This document shows positions 7,580 to 15,961 of a stretch of 47,028 bases of DNA, piece by piece. Within the stretch, counting starts at the first letter, position 1; every line of letters starts with the position of its first letter. A model generated the notes under the pieces. The model was not told where the DNA came from. It did not search any database and saw nothing but the letters and a program-made list of their open reading frames with translations. Origin of the DNA: Candidatus Burkholderia verschuerenii (GTDB lineage Bacteria; Pseudomonadota; Gammaproteobacteria; Burkholderiales; Burkholderiaceae); contig NZ_LFJJ01000176.1 in assembly GCF_001189365.1 (NCBI RefSeq), positions 1 to 47,028 of the forward strand. The letters are read 5' to 3'. The position numbers were made by a program, and so were the translations under genes.

Positions 7580-8449
7580 TCAATCCGAACACTTTTTGAT
7601 GAGCCGCCGAAGTTCGTTCTCAGCCTGACTGCCCTTGAGCGAAGCGTGCCATAGCGTGCTCGTCAGGTGGTCGTGCTTGTCGAGCGCTTCGGGATCTTCC
7701 GTGATGGTACCCACGCCGTAGCGCAGATTCGTCGGCTGGCCGATCCGGAACGGACTGTTCACGAGATAACGCCGCCCTTCCGCGTGGATGATCTGATAGC
7801 CCGACGTCGGCAAGGGCTGCGTCGTCAGGCCGATCTGCACGTGCATCGGCGGCGACGCGATCAGGTCGGCCATATGACCGATTTCGCGCGCGGCCTCACG
7901 TCTGAGTTCGGCGCGCTCCGCGTACGGCTTGTCGGCCGTCACCGCGAGCCCGTTCGCCAGATACCGTTCGATGCGGCTCAACGGCACGATATTGACCATC
8001 GCCGGTTGCCGGAACCGGAAGATCGCCTTGCGCCGCTCCAGAACCTGCAATAGCCGCTTGCCTTCGGCGGGCGTGAGCGGATCGATATCCTGCGGATCGT
8101 GCAGGCTGCGCGCAAGCGACCGGTCATAGCCCGCGGAACTCAGCACGTAAATCAGCGGGCCGAACACGACCGACACGCGGTCCGCCTTCTCCTCCAGACT
8201 CGCGACGCGTTCGAAAAACCGGAATCCATCGGACAGATATTCAGCGCCGAGCCCGAGCAGCGTGCTCGGCGACATGCCGTACACGCGCGCGAATTTCTCG
8301 AGCGTCTCCAGCTTGACGATGTTGCCCGACTCGTACCGATGCAGCAGCGCTCTCGATACGCCGATCGCCTCGGCCACCTCGTCGGCGGTCATTTTCATTT
8401 GCTGGCGATGCCATTTCAGGCGTTCCCCAATCGCGCGGAAGCTCTCCAT
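7580..8449 (-). CDS. XRE-family transcriptional regulator with large C-terminal domain
   Basis: A 289-residue protein with an N-terminal Cro/C1-type helix-turn-helix at residues 8-62 (MTADEVAEAIGVSRALLHRYESG, with the recognition helix around 32-40). The ~220-residue C-terminal domain is not assigned; it may sense a ligand or oligomerise. The ATG at 8449 is the first in frame. It is divergent from the hydrolase-ABC transporter-amidohydrolase operon starting at 8585 and is the likely regulator of it; the 135-base gap would hold both promoters. Confidence 0.82.
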   Translation of the reverse strand: MESFRAIGERLKWHRQQMKMTADEVAEAIGVSRALLHRYESGNIVKLETLEKFARVYGMSPSTLLGLGAEYLSDGFRFFERVASLEEKADRVSVVFGPLIYVLSSAGYDRSLARSLHDPQDIDPLTPAEGKRLLQVLERRKAIFRFRQPAMVNIVPLSRIERYLANGLAVTADKPYAERAELRREAAREIGHMADLIASPPMHVQIGLTTQPLPTSGYQIIHAEGRRYLVNSPFRIGQPTNLRYGVGTITEDPEALDKHDHLTSTLWHASLKGSQAENELRRLIKKCSD

Positions 8450-8584
8450 CGGACGACTCGTGTTGTGCGGATCTGTGACTCAAAAAAGTTACATTGGCCA
8501 TAAATATGCGTCAAATCATAAAAATGAGCGTTGGCCCGCCGGTTTTGCCGCCCGATACTCGGTCCATCCAACCAGGAGAAGTTC

Positions 8585-9364
8585 ATGCCCATCATCCGAC
8601 TCGACGGCGCCCGCGTTCATTACACCGATAGCGGTGGCGAAGGCCGCCCGGTCATCTTTCTGCACGGTGGTTTCGGCAGCTCGTCCGAACTCTGGCAACG
8701 CACGATCGACGCGCTGCCGCCCGGATATCGCGGTCTCGCCATCGACAACTTCCTGCGCTCCGACGCGCCGCCCGACGGCTTCACGATCGAAGCGCTGGCG
8801 CGCCGCGTCGCGGCCTTCATCGACCGGCTCGAACTGCCGACGCCGATCGTCGTCGGCCATTCGATGGGCGGCGTCGTCACGCAAATGACGGCGGTTCGCT
8901 ATCAGGAAAAGCTCGGCGGCATCGTGCTGGTCTGCACGGGCCCGTCGATGACCAATCACGCGCTCGGCCGCGCGCTGCTCGCGCAACTGGAGAACGACGG
9001 CATCGACACGATGCGCGACATCAGCGCGCACTGGTTCCGCGACCTGCCGCAACCGTTCTTCGACGGCTATGTGGAGCGCGCCAAGGCCGCGCCGCTGACG
9101 GCGATGATCGATATCCAGTCGTCGTTGATCGAAACCGATATGCGTCCGCATCTGCCGAGCGTCAATCTGCCCGCGCTGGTGGTCTGGGGCGCGCACGATT
9201 CCGGCCGCACGATGGAGCACGCGCAGCGCCTGCTCGACGGCCTGTCGAAGAGCACGCTCGCCGCCATGCACGACAGCGGCCATTCGCCGATGCTCGAAAC
9301 CCCCGCCGCGTTCGATGAAGCCTTCCACGCCTTCCTGAAGTCCATTCCGGAGTTCGCACGATGA
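8585..9364 (+). CDS. Alpha/beta-fold hydrolase
   Basis: A 259-residue alpha/beta hydrolase with the classic catalytic elements: oxyanion region HGGFGSSSE (residues 27-35), nucleophile Ser93 in GHSMGG, candidate acid Asp205 in VVWGAHDSG, and His233 in DSGHSPMLE. No signal peptide is visible. The ATG at 8585 lies behind an AGGAGAAG ribosome site; the frame stays open further upstream but without a better start. Its last codons overlap the start of the substrate-binding-protein gene (ATGA), so the two are translationally coupled. Context suggests that it hydrolyses an ester or amide related to the compound imported by this operon. Confidence 0.85.
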   Translation: MPIIRLDGARVHYTDSGGEGRPVIFLHGGFGSSSELWQRTIDALPPGYRGLAIDNFLRSDAPPDGFTIEALARRVAAFIDRLELPTPIVVGHSMGGVVTQMTAVRYQEKLGGIVLVCTGPSMTNHALGRALLAQLENDGIDTMRDISAHWFRDLPQPFFDGYVERAKAAPLTAMIDIQSSLIETDMRPHLPSVNLPALVVWGAHDSGRTMEHAQRLLDGLSKSTLAAMHDSGHSPMLETPAAFDEAFHAFLKSIPEFAR

Positions 9365-10167
9365 GTCTCGCCGTTACGTTCAAGCGCCGTCTTGGCGCAG
9401 CCTTGTTGTCGATCGCCGGCGCGATGGCGGTCATGAGCCACGCATCGCACGCGCAGGCCGACACGCTCGACACCGTGAAGAAGACCGGCGTGATCCGCGT
9501 CGCGGTACCGCAGGATTACGCGCCGTTCGGCTCGGTCGGCAGCGATATGGAACTGCACGGCTACGACGTCGAAGTGGCGAAGCTGACCGCCGCCGCGCTG
9601 CATGTGAAGCTGCAAATCGTGCCCGTGACGATGGCCAACAAGATTCCGTTTCTCGTCACGAACAAGGTCGATCTCGTGCTGAATCTCGGCAAGAATCCGC
9701 AGCGCGCCGAAGTGATCGATTTCACTTCGCCCTACGCGCCGTACTACACGGCGGTGTTCGGCCCGCAAGCCGATGCGTTGCCGGATGTCGCGGCGTTGAA
9801 GGGCAAGAAGATCGGCGTGGTCACCGGTTCGCAGGAAGACCTCTTCATCACGAAGAACGCGCCGGCCGGCACGCTGTTCTCGCGCTATCAGGACAACAGT
9901 TCGGCGGTCGCGGCGTTCCTCTCTGGGCAGACGGAATATCTCGCGACGGGCAACATCGTCGGCGCGAAACTGCTGGCCGACAATCCGCGGAAGCATTTCG
10001 CGCAGAAGCTGCTGCTGATCGATTCGCCGGTCTGTGCCGCTGTGCGCAAGGGCGACGGCCCGATGCTGGAAGCCGTCAACACCATCATCGCGGCACAAAA
10101 GTCGAGCGGCCAGCTCGACGCGCTGTCGCGCCAGTGGCTCAAGCAACCGCTCGACGCCAAGCCCTGA
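9361..10167 (+). CDS. Amino-acid-type ABC transporter substrate-binding protein
   Basis: A 268-residue periplasmic binding protein (SBP_bac_3 family). The signal peptide spans residues 1-33 with cleavage after AQA. The mature protein begins DTLDTVKKTGVIRVAVPQDYAPFG, followed by GYDVEVAKLTAAAL and the later domain KGKKIGVVTGSQEDL. It captures a small amino-acid-like solute for the two permeases and ATPase that follow. It overlaps the hydrolase gene by four bases. A perfect 12-bp inverted repeat just after its stop codon probably keeps its mRNA more abundant than that of the permeases. Confidence 0.88.
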   Translation: MSLAVTFKRRLGAALLSIAGAMAVMSHASHAQADTLDTVKKTGVIRVAVPQDYAPFGSVGSDMELHGYDVEVAKLTAAALHVKLQIVPVTMANKIPFLVTNKVDLVLNLGKNPQRAEVIDFTSPYAPYYTAVFGPQADALPDVAALKGKKIGVVTGSQEDLFITKNAPAGTLFSRYQDNSSAVAAFLSGQTEYLATGNIVGAKLLADNPRKHFAQKLLLIDSPVCAAVRKGDGPMLEAVNTIIAAQKSSGQLDALSRQWLKQPLDAKP

Positions 10168-10173
10168 TGCTCA

Positions 10174-10212
10174 TTCATTGCCTCAGCCGCGCAATCGCGA
10201 TGAGGCAATGAA
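10174..10212 (+). promoter_or_regulatory. Perfect inverted repeat between binding-protein and permease genes
   Basis: TTCATTGCCTCA at 10174-10185 pairs exactly with TGAGGCAATGAA at 10201-10212 across a 15-base loop, 6 bases after the stop codon. No T-run follows, so it is more likely an mRNA-stabilising or attenuating hairpin than a full terminator. Such hairpins are common between binding-protein and permease genes, where they allow more binding protein to be made. Confidence 0.65.
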
Positions 10213-10252
10213 CCGCCCTTCTGCCGCGTCCGGCTCCGGATAGCTCTAGATC

Positions 10253-10987
10253 ATGTCCTATCAATTCGATTTCGGCGCCATCGCGCCGTATCTGCCCCTG
10301 CTCGCCCAGGGCGTGGCGATGACGCTCGCGATCAGCGTCGCGGGCGGCCTCGGCGGATTCGCGCTGAGCATCGCCGGCGCGTGGATCCACGCGGAAGGCA
10401 AGCCGGCGGCGCGCGCTCTCGTACGCATGTATGTCGAAATTTTTCGGAACACGCCGTTCCTGATTCAGCTGTTCTTTATTTTCTTCGGACTGCCGCAATT
10501 GCACATCAAACTCGATGCGACCGACGCCGCGCTGCTCGCCGTGATGGTCAACTTCGGCGCATACGGCACGGAGATTCTGCGCGGCGCGATCGCGGCGACG
10601 GCGCGCGGTCAGCACGAAGCGGCGGCGAGTCTCGCGATGACGCGCCTGCAGACTTTCCGCCATGTGTTGCTGCGGCCCGCGTTGCAGAAGGTGTGGCCCG
10701 CGCTGACGAGCCAGTTCATCATCATGATGCTCACGACATCGGTCTGCTCGCAGATCGCGCTCATGGAGATTTCGCACGCGGCGGACTTCATTCAGGGGCG
10801 CACCTTCCGCTCCTTCGAAACCTATGCGGCGACGACGCTAACCTATCTGCTGCTCGCCATCGTCCTGCGCTACGCATTGCGCGCGCTCGGACACCGTTAC
10901 GTGACGGCTCGCGCGATGCCGCGCCGTGCCGGCCTCGCGTCGAGCCGCATGAGCGGCGCGAGCCGCGCAACCCGCCCTGCGAGGTAA
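10253..10987 (+). CDS. Amino-acid ABC transporter permease (HisM/GlnP type)
   Basis: A 244-residue inner-membrane permease of the polar amino-acid family, with about five to six helices starting at residues 13-40. Typical features are VEIFRNTPFLIQLFFIFFGLP and the cytoplasmic coupling (EAA) loop at about residues 120-142 (ARGQHEAAASLAMTRLQTF). The last ~25 residues form a basic, Ser/Arg-rich tail not usual in the family. The ribosome site before the ATG at 10253 is weak. The stop codon lies six bases before the start of the second permease. Confidence 0.85.
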   Translation: MSYQFDFGAIAPYLPLLAQGVAMTLAISVAGGLGGFALSIAGAWIHAEGKPAARALVRMYVEIFRNTPFLIQLFFIFFGLPQLHIKLDATDAALLAVMVNFGAYGTEILRGAIAATARGQHEAAASLAMTRLQTFRHVLLRPALQKVWPALTSQFIIMMLTTSVCSQIALMEISHAADFIQGRTFRSFETYAATTLTYLLLAIVLRYALRALGHRYVTARAMPRRAGLASSRMSGASRATRPAR

Positions 10988-10992
10988 GCCGC

Positions 10993-11641
10993 ATGGACTT
11001 CTCCTTATGGGACATCCTGCGCGCGCTGCTCGCCTCGTTGCGCTGGACCGTTGCGCTTTCCGGCGTGGCCTTCGTCTGCGGCGGCGCGCTCGCCCTTGCG
11101 ATCATGTGGCTGCGTCTCGCGCCGACTCGTGTGGCGCGCGGCGCGGCGATGGGCTTCATCGAACTGTTTCAGGGCACGCCGCTGCTGATGCAACTGTTCA
11201 TCGTGTTCTTCGGCATCGCGCTGTTCGGCTTCGACGTGCCCGCGTGGCTCGCAGCCGGTGCGGCGGTATTGCTGTGCGGCGTTCCTCGCCGAAATCTGGC
11301 GCGGCTGCATCGAGGCGGTGCCGCGCGGTCAGTGGGAATCGTCGGCGTCGCTTGCAATGACGCGCGCCCAGCAATATCGCTACATCGTGTTGCCGCAGGC
11401 CTGCCGTCTAGCGATCTCGCCGACCGTCGGGTTCTGCGTACAGATCGTCAAGAACACTTCCGTCACCTCGATCATCGGCTTCGTCGAACTGACCAAGGCG
11501 GGCACGATGATCAGCAATACGACCTTCAGACCGCTCGAGACCTTCGGACTCGTCGCGCTGCTGTATTTCCTACTTTGCTGGTCTCTTTCGGCGCTGAGCC
11601 GCCATCTGGAGAACCATTTCAATGCCCCTTATCGCAATTGA
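10993..11641 (+). pseudogene. Second amino-acid ABC permease, frameshifted
   Basis: The first frame runs MDFSLWDILRALLASLRW to AAGAAVLLC and carries the typical FIELFQGTPLLMQLFIVFFG segment. It leaves the family at about 11275. The next frame continues with FLAEIWRGCIEAVPRGQWES, SLAMTRAQQYRYIVLPQA (the coupling loop) and the closing helices, ending at 11641. The shift fits one extra or two missing bases in a TGCGGCG tract at 11273-11281. The ATG at 10993 has a GAGGTAAG ribosome site. The 3' end overlaps the ATPase gene by 20 bases. If the shift is real the transporter lacks one permease; a base-call error is equally possible. Confidence 0.8.
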
Positions 11642-12356
11642 CCGGGTCACCAAGCGCTTCGGCGGAAACGAAGTGCTCAAGGGCATCGACCTGAACATCG
11701 GCACGGGCGAAGTCATTTCGCTGATCGGCAAGAGCGGCTCGGGCAAGAGCACGCTTCTGCGTTGCATCAACGGGCTGGAGAGCATCGACGGCGGCAGTAT
11801 CGACGTGGCCGGCACGCGAATGTCCGACGACGCAAGCGCGCTCAAACGGCTCAGACTCGAAGTCGGCATGATCTTTCAGCAGTTCAACCTGTTCCCGCAT
11901 CTGACGATCGGACGCAATGTGATGCTCGCGCCGATGATCGTGCTCGGCATGAAGCCCGCCGAAGCGCGCAGGCAAGCCGGTTTCCAGCTCGAACGCGTGG
12001 GTCTCAGCGACAAGTTCGATGCCTATCCCGATCAGTTGTCGGGCGGCCAGCAGCAGCGCGTGGCGATTGCGCGCGCGCTGTGCATGTCGCCCAAGGCCTT
12101 GCTGTGCGACGAGATCACGTCCGCGCTCGATCCGGAACTCGTGCAGGAAGTGCTCGCCGTGATGAAGCAACTCGCGGCGGGCGGCATGACGCTCGTGATG
12201 GTCACGCACGAGATGCGCTTCGCGCGCGAGGTCTGCGATCGCGTCGTGTTCCTGCATCAGGGGCGCATTCACGAAAGCGGCGCGCCCGATGTGCTGTTCA
12301 AAAATCCGCGCACCGACGAACTGCGCCAGTTTCTCGCGGCCGCGCATGATGCATGA
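11622..12356 (+). CDS. Amino-acid ABC transporter ATP-binding protein
   Basis: A 244-residue ATPase of the polar amino-acid family (GlnQ/HisP type). Walker A is GKSGSGKST at residues 36-44, the Q-loop lies in MIFQQFNLFPHLT, the signature is LSGGQQQR, Walker B is ALLCDEITSALDP, and the H-loop is VTHEM. Walker B reads DEI where most relatives have DEP; the catalytic Glu is kept. It energises the permeases encoded just upstream. It overlaps the second permease by 20 bases and the amidohydrolase by 11 bases. Confidence 0.9.
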   Translation: MPLIAIDRVTKRFGGNEVLKGIDLNIGTGEVISLIGKSGSGKSTLLRCINGLESIDGGSIDVAGTRMSDDASALKRLRLEVGMIFQQFNLFPHLTIGRNVMLAPMIVLGMKPAEARRQAGFQLERVGLSDKFDAYPDQLSGGQQQRVAIARALCMSPKALLCDEITSALDPELVQEVLAVMKQLAAGGMTLVMVTHEMRFAREVCDRVVFLHQGRIHESGAPDVLFKNPRTDELRQFLAAAHDA

Positions 12357-13624
12357 GTCCGCTCGCATGAACGCATCCGCTCATTACGCGCAGATCGCGC
12401 AACATCTGTTCGACACGGTGCGCGCGGCCACGGCGGGACGTCTCGGCGTCACGCGCGAATCCTACGGCGCGGGCGAAAGCCGCGCGCTCCGCGTGCTGAC
12501 CGATTTCGCCGATGAACAAGGTTTCGCGTCGCGCACTGATCGCGCGGGCAACGTCACGTTCTCGTTGCCCGACGATCCGCGCGCACGACCGATCCTGTGC
12601 GGATCGCATATGGACTCCGTGCCCGAAGGCGGCAACTTCGACGGCCTCGCGGGCGTCGTCGCGGGCCTGCTGTGTCTCATGCGGCAACGCGACGAAGGAC
12701 GGCGCGGCGCGCATCCGCTTCATGTGCTCGCGTTGCGCGGCGAAGAAAGCGCGTGGTTCGGGAAGGCCTATATCGGATCGAGCGCGCTCTTCGGGCGTTT
12801 GCCGCGCGCGACGCTGGACGCGCGGCATCGCTCGAACGGGGCCACGCTCGCCGCGTGCATGCGCGAAGTCGGCACCGATGTCGACGCCATCGCGGCGGGC
12901 GAGATCCTGCTCGCATCGGACGATGTCGCGGGTTACATCGAACTGCATATCGAACAGGGCGCGCTGCTCGACGATGCCCGGCGCGCCGTCGCCATCGTGC
13001 CGTCGATTCGCGGCAATGTGCGCTACCGGAACGTGCGCTGCATCGGCCAGCCGGGTCATTCGGGCGCGGTGCCGCGCGAGCATCGTCACGATGCGGTGTT
13101 CGCCGCGGCCCACGTCGTCAGCGCGCTCGACGCGTACTGGAAAACCGTGCTCGCCGATGGCGCGGACCTCGTGATGACCTGCGGCGTGTTCGGCACGCGC
13201 GCGGAAGAGCACGCGATCTCGCGCATTCCCGGCGAAGTCGATTTCAGCTTCGAGGCGCGCAGCGCGGACCGGCATGTGCTGACGCGCGTGCTCGACGCGT
13301 TCGAGCACACGCTCGCGGAGACTGCTGCATCGCAATGGCGTGCGCTTCGAAACCGGCGCGCTGTTGCAGACCGCACCCGCCACGATGGACGCAGGCTGGA
13401 TCGCGCTGCTCGAAGACAAAGCGCGCGCGCTGAATCTGCCCGCGCAGCACGTGCCGAGCGGCGCGGGTCACGACGCCGCGATGTTCGCCGAAGGCGGCAT
13501 CCGCAGCGCGATGATCTTCGTGCGCAATCAGAACGGTTCGCACAATCCAGACGAGGCCATGCGCCTCGCCGATTTCATGGACGGGGTCGAGCTGCTGTAC
13601 GCGGGCATCGACGCCTTCGTCTGA
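12346..13624 (+). pseudogene. M20-family amidohydrolase (hydantoinase/carbamoylase type), frameshifted
   Basis: Two frames make one Zn-dependent N-carbamoyl-amino-acid hydrolase or allantoate-amidohydrolase-like enzyme. Frame one holds the metal ligands in GSHMDSVPEGGNFDG, the catalytic pair in LRGEESAWFGKAYIGS, ELHIEQG and the dimerisation-domain GQPGHSGAVP. It departs near 13320. Frame two supplies RFETGALLQTAPATMDAG, the ligand His in PSGAGHDAAMF and the C-terminus ending at 13624. The break fits one extra or two missing bases near 13318-13323. The start is taken at 12346, overlapping the ATPase gene; MNASAHY at 12367 is an alternative. The family cleaves carbamoyl or ureido groups, suggesting that the operon imports and opens such an amino-acid derivative. 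Confidence 0.8.
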
Positions 13625-13662
13625 TCAGTCGCGACGCGCGACGCCTTACTTGTGGAGAAGCA

Positions 13663-13989
13663 ATGATGAATCTTGAACTGGCAGCGGCATCGCTTTCGAG
13701 ACGCGGCCTGGGCCTGGCCGATATCAGGGAGTTCGCGCTCCAGTGCCGCGACGGCGCCCGTCAGCCGGGCGGCGACGCGGCCGCGCTGATCCTGCTGGCC
13801 GAAAAAGCCTCGGCGTTTTTCGAGCGGCATGAAGGCATCGCGATGACGAACGATTCGCTGCACGGCTTCGTCGATGCGCTCGCCGCCGATGCGGTCAAAC
13901 TTCGCCTGGCCAGCGCGAACAACGACTCGGCTTTGATCGATGCGTTGAATGCGTTCGCATCGGGCTTTGCCAAGGATCTGGTGGCTTGA
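13663..13989 (+). CDS. Small hypothetical protein at operon end
   Basis: A 108-residue, probably cytoplasmic and mostly helical protein (MNLELAAASLSRRG, ADIREFALQCRDGAR, then ALIDALNAFASGFAKDLVA). The ATG at 13663 follows a GTGGAGAAG ribosome site. It lies 38 bases after the amidohydrolase on the same strand and is probably co-transcribed with the hydrolase-transporter operon. No signal peptide, membrane helix or catalytic motif is seen, and no family is recognised. Confidence 0.6.
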   Translation: MMNLELAAASLSRRGLGLADIREFALQCRDGARQPGGDAAALILLAEKASAFFERHEGIAMTNDSLHGFVDALAADAVKLRLASANNDSALIDALNAFASGFAKDLVA

Positions 13990-14177
13990 TTAACGCGGTT
14001 GTGCGTGTGCGGGTTCGTTGGCTTTTTAGAGTCGGCGAACCGCGATCGCTGTTTGGAATTCGCTTGGTGTCGCACGCATCCTATTGGCGCGCAACAGCGT
14101 GCGGAGCATGAATGGTTGGCGGCTACGATCGTGCGCACTGGCACGTCCGTGCACCTGGCGGCTATGACTCTGCTCGA

Positions 14178-14465
14178 TCACTCCTTGTAGTCCTTGCGCT
14201 GCGCCTTATCCGCATCGCTTGCGCCGGACTGCTCATGTTTCTTGATAAGACGTTGTTCCTCTGTGCGCTTCAAGGTGGCCGGGTCGGTGCCCGCTTGTCC
14301 CGCCGCGCCGCCGCCGACATAACCGGCCGACTTACCGCTTATTCCGCCCCACGTTGGGGGCGTGGCAGGCGGTGCGCCCGATGGTTGAGCGTGCGCGAAC
14401 AACGGTCCGCATAGGCAAATGCACGCGAAGACCCGCTTCGGGCCGATTCCAAAAAGGCGATTCAT
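14178..14465 (-). CDS. Small secreted Gly/Pro-rich protein
   Basis: A 95-residue protein with a signal peptide (basic MNRLFGIGPKR, hydrophobic VFACICLCGPLFAHA, cleavage before QPSG). The mature part is low-complexity: Pro/Thr/Gly-rich, then GGGAAGQAG, then a charged tail (LKRTEEQRLIKKHEQSG, ADKAQRKDYKE). It is probably periplasmic. The gene is followed on the same strand order by a Gly-rich secreted protein gene upstream at 14547-14884, suggesting a pair. No family is recognised. The 188 bases between the previous gene and this one hold nothing I can name. Confidence 0.6.
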   Translation of the reverse strand: MNRLFGIGPKRVFACICLCGPLFAHAQPSGAPPATPPTWGGISGKSAGYVGGGAAGQAGTDPATLKRTEEQRLIKKHEQSGASDADKAQRKDYKE

Positions 14466-14546
14466 TGCAGTTTCCGCGTGAGCATCCTCAGGTCGATGTG
14501 ACTACCTTGCTGCAATCGTCACTCGACGACCCCTAGAAAGCCGGTT

Positions 14547-14884
14547 TCAATAACCACTTTGATTCGACGAGCCGGTGCCAGATTGCGTGCCGTGCGATTT
14601 CATCTGCGTGCTCGACCTTCCCGACGACGGTCCCTGATTGGTGCCATTTCCCATGCCACTTCTTACCGGCGCGCCTGCTCCGGTTGATCCGTCGTTCGCG
14701 CCGCCCATACCGGCGGTGCCCGTACCCTTGCTCATCGCCGCCGATCCGTTACCGCCCGCTCCGGCCGGTCCGCCAGCACCCGCGCCTTCTCCACCCGCGC
14801 CGCCGCTCGCCTGGGCGCATACACACCAGCGGACAGACCGAGCATGAGAGCAGAGACCATTAGCTTCTTCTTCGTTGCATTCAT
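14547..14884 (-). pseudogene. Gly/Ser-rich secreted protein, frameshifted after signal peptide
   Basis: The ATG at 14884 lies behind a GGAGAAG ribosome site and opens a good signal peptide, MNATKKKLMVSALMLGLSAG. Near 14812-14825 the reading must change frame to reach CAQASGGAGGEGAGAGGPAG and the long Gly/Ala/Ser/Thr-rich mature part ending in GTGSSNQSGY at 14547. The shift fits one missing or two extra bases. A longer start in the second frame (14963) gives no signal peptide and is unlikely. The product would be a ~112-residue low-complexity periplasmic or outer-surface protein of unknown role. Confidence 0.55.
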
Positions 14885-15084
14885 TGCGCTTCTCCATAGT
14901 TGGCGAAATTAGCTTTACGCACATACAGCGGTCGTGCTGCACGTTCAATAACTTCATGCGCAAACGCCATGCCGAACTTTGTGGGGGCTTTGTCCACGGA
15001 CCTGCCAGCTATCCCCGTACCCGACACTCATGTTCGCGAGCATGGCGATTGCTCACGCAGCGTCATCGCCAGGCGGAGACGGTC

Positions 15085-15372
15085 ATGGATCTCGCAGACG
15101 AAACACATCACCTGCAACAGGTCGACGCCCACATAGCGGTGCTCGACAAACGCATTCGTCGGCAGGCAATCGAGTTGAAGCGATTTTCCGAGGCAAGTGA
15201 GGAAACGCTGCTGGGGCTAAAGCGTCTGGTTGTCCTGAAGGAATACCGGCACGCTCAAATTGAAGATCGGAACATGACGATCCGTCGCATCGAATTGATG
15301 TCGCGAGATGCTCGTGTCAGCCTGGCCTCAAGTTTGCTCCGACGGATTCATAAGCCATCGGGAGGCGGGTGA
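15085..15372 (+). CDS. Small helical, probably coiled-coil protein
   Basis: A 95-residue protein that is almost entirely charged helix: MDLADETHHLQQVDAHIAVL, DKRIRRQAIELKRFSEASE, GLKRLVVLKEYRHAQIEDRN. The heptad-like spacing of Leu/Ile suggests a coiled coil; the tail KPSGGG is flexible. The ATG at 15085 follows a GGCGGAGACGG purine stretch. The stop TGA overlaps the start of the GNAT gene (TGATG), so the two are coupled. It may be a partner or regulator of that acetyltransferase; no family is recognised. Confidence 0.6.
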   Translation: MDLADETHHLQQVDAHIAVLDKRIRRQAIELKRFSEASEETLLGLKRLVVLKEYRHAQIEDRNMTIRRIELMSRDARVSLASSLLRRIHKPSGGG

Positions 15373-15851
15373 TGAAGCAAACGGAAACTCACGTAACGAT
15401 CAACCGCGAAGATCCGCGGTCACTCGACGCACAAGGATTATTCGACGAAGTGAGCGCCATGCTCGCGATATTCGCCGGCAATGCCGCATCTACGCCCTTT
15501 CTTCTCGAAGAAATGTATTCAGCTCGTTCCACTCTGCTGGTCGCGCGGAACAGGAAGCAGGTTCCGATCGGATGTGGCGGCTTTACGCGCTTCGACTATG
15601 GTATAGCGGAACTCAAACGCTTGTACTCGCGGACGCCCGGCATGGGCATCGCCCGCTCGATTTTGCAGAAGCTCGAAGCGGATGCACTCGAAAAGGGATA
15701 TCACACGATCGTGGTCGAAGTATCCGCGATGAATCGGCGCGCATTGCGATTCTTCGAGCACAATCAATTTGTTCCGACCGAACGCTGCGGACCGAGTAGT
15801 GTGCAAGCCGGTCGTTGCTGTTTCGAAAAAAGCCTGAACGCGATCGCGTAG
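15372..15851 (+). CDS. GNAT-family N-acetyltransferase
   Basis: A 159-residue protein with the GNAT fold. The conserved core is GCGGFTRFDYGIAELKRLYSR (motif D/A strands), the acetyl-CoA pyrophosphate loop RTPGMGIARSIL (about residues 88-99, matching the Q/R-x-x-G-x-G/A pattern) and the helix EADALEKGYHTIVVEVSAMN, then ALRFFEHNQFVPTE (motif B). It transfers an acetyl group to an unidentified amine. The ATG at 15372 has a GGGAGGCGGG ribosome site inside the end of the preceding gene. Confidence 0.8.
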   Translation: MKQTETHVTINREDPRSLDAQGLFDEVSAMLAIFAGNAASTPFLLEEMYSARSTLLVARNRKQVPIGCGGFTRFDYGIAELKRLYSRTPGMGIARSILQKLEADALEKGYHTIVVEVSAMNRRALRFFEHNQFVPTERCGPSSVQAGRCCFEKSLNAIA

Positions 15852-15961
15852 ACGCGCTAGCTAAAAACTTCTACACGCCGAAGTTGTCGGGCATTGAAGT
15901 CGCCATCCGCCATCGTGCAAACAGGATCACTGCTTGGATGGTCCTGACCGCTCATTCGGCG

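Noticed and set aside
10186..10252. Search for a tRNA or small RNA gene in the gap before permease 1
   Set aside because: Only a simple inverted repeat is present; no cloverleaf or promoter-terminator pair.
10381..11694. 437-codon ORF spanning both permeases of the first ABC system
   Set aside because: It is the out-of-frame reading of permease 1 joined to the in-frame start of permease 2; only the part from 10993 to about 11275 is real coding sequence.
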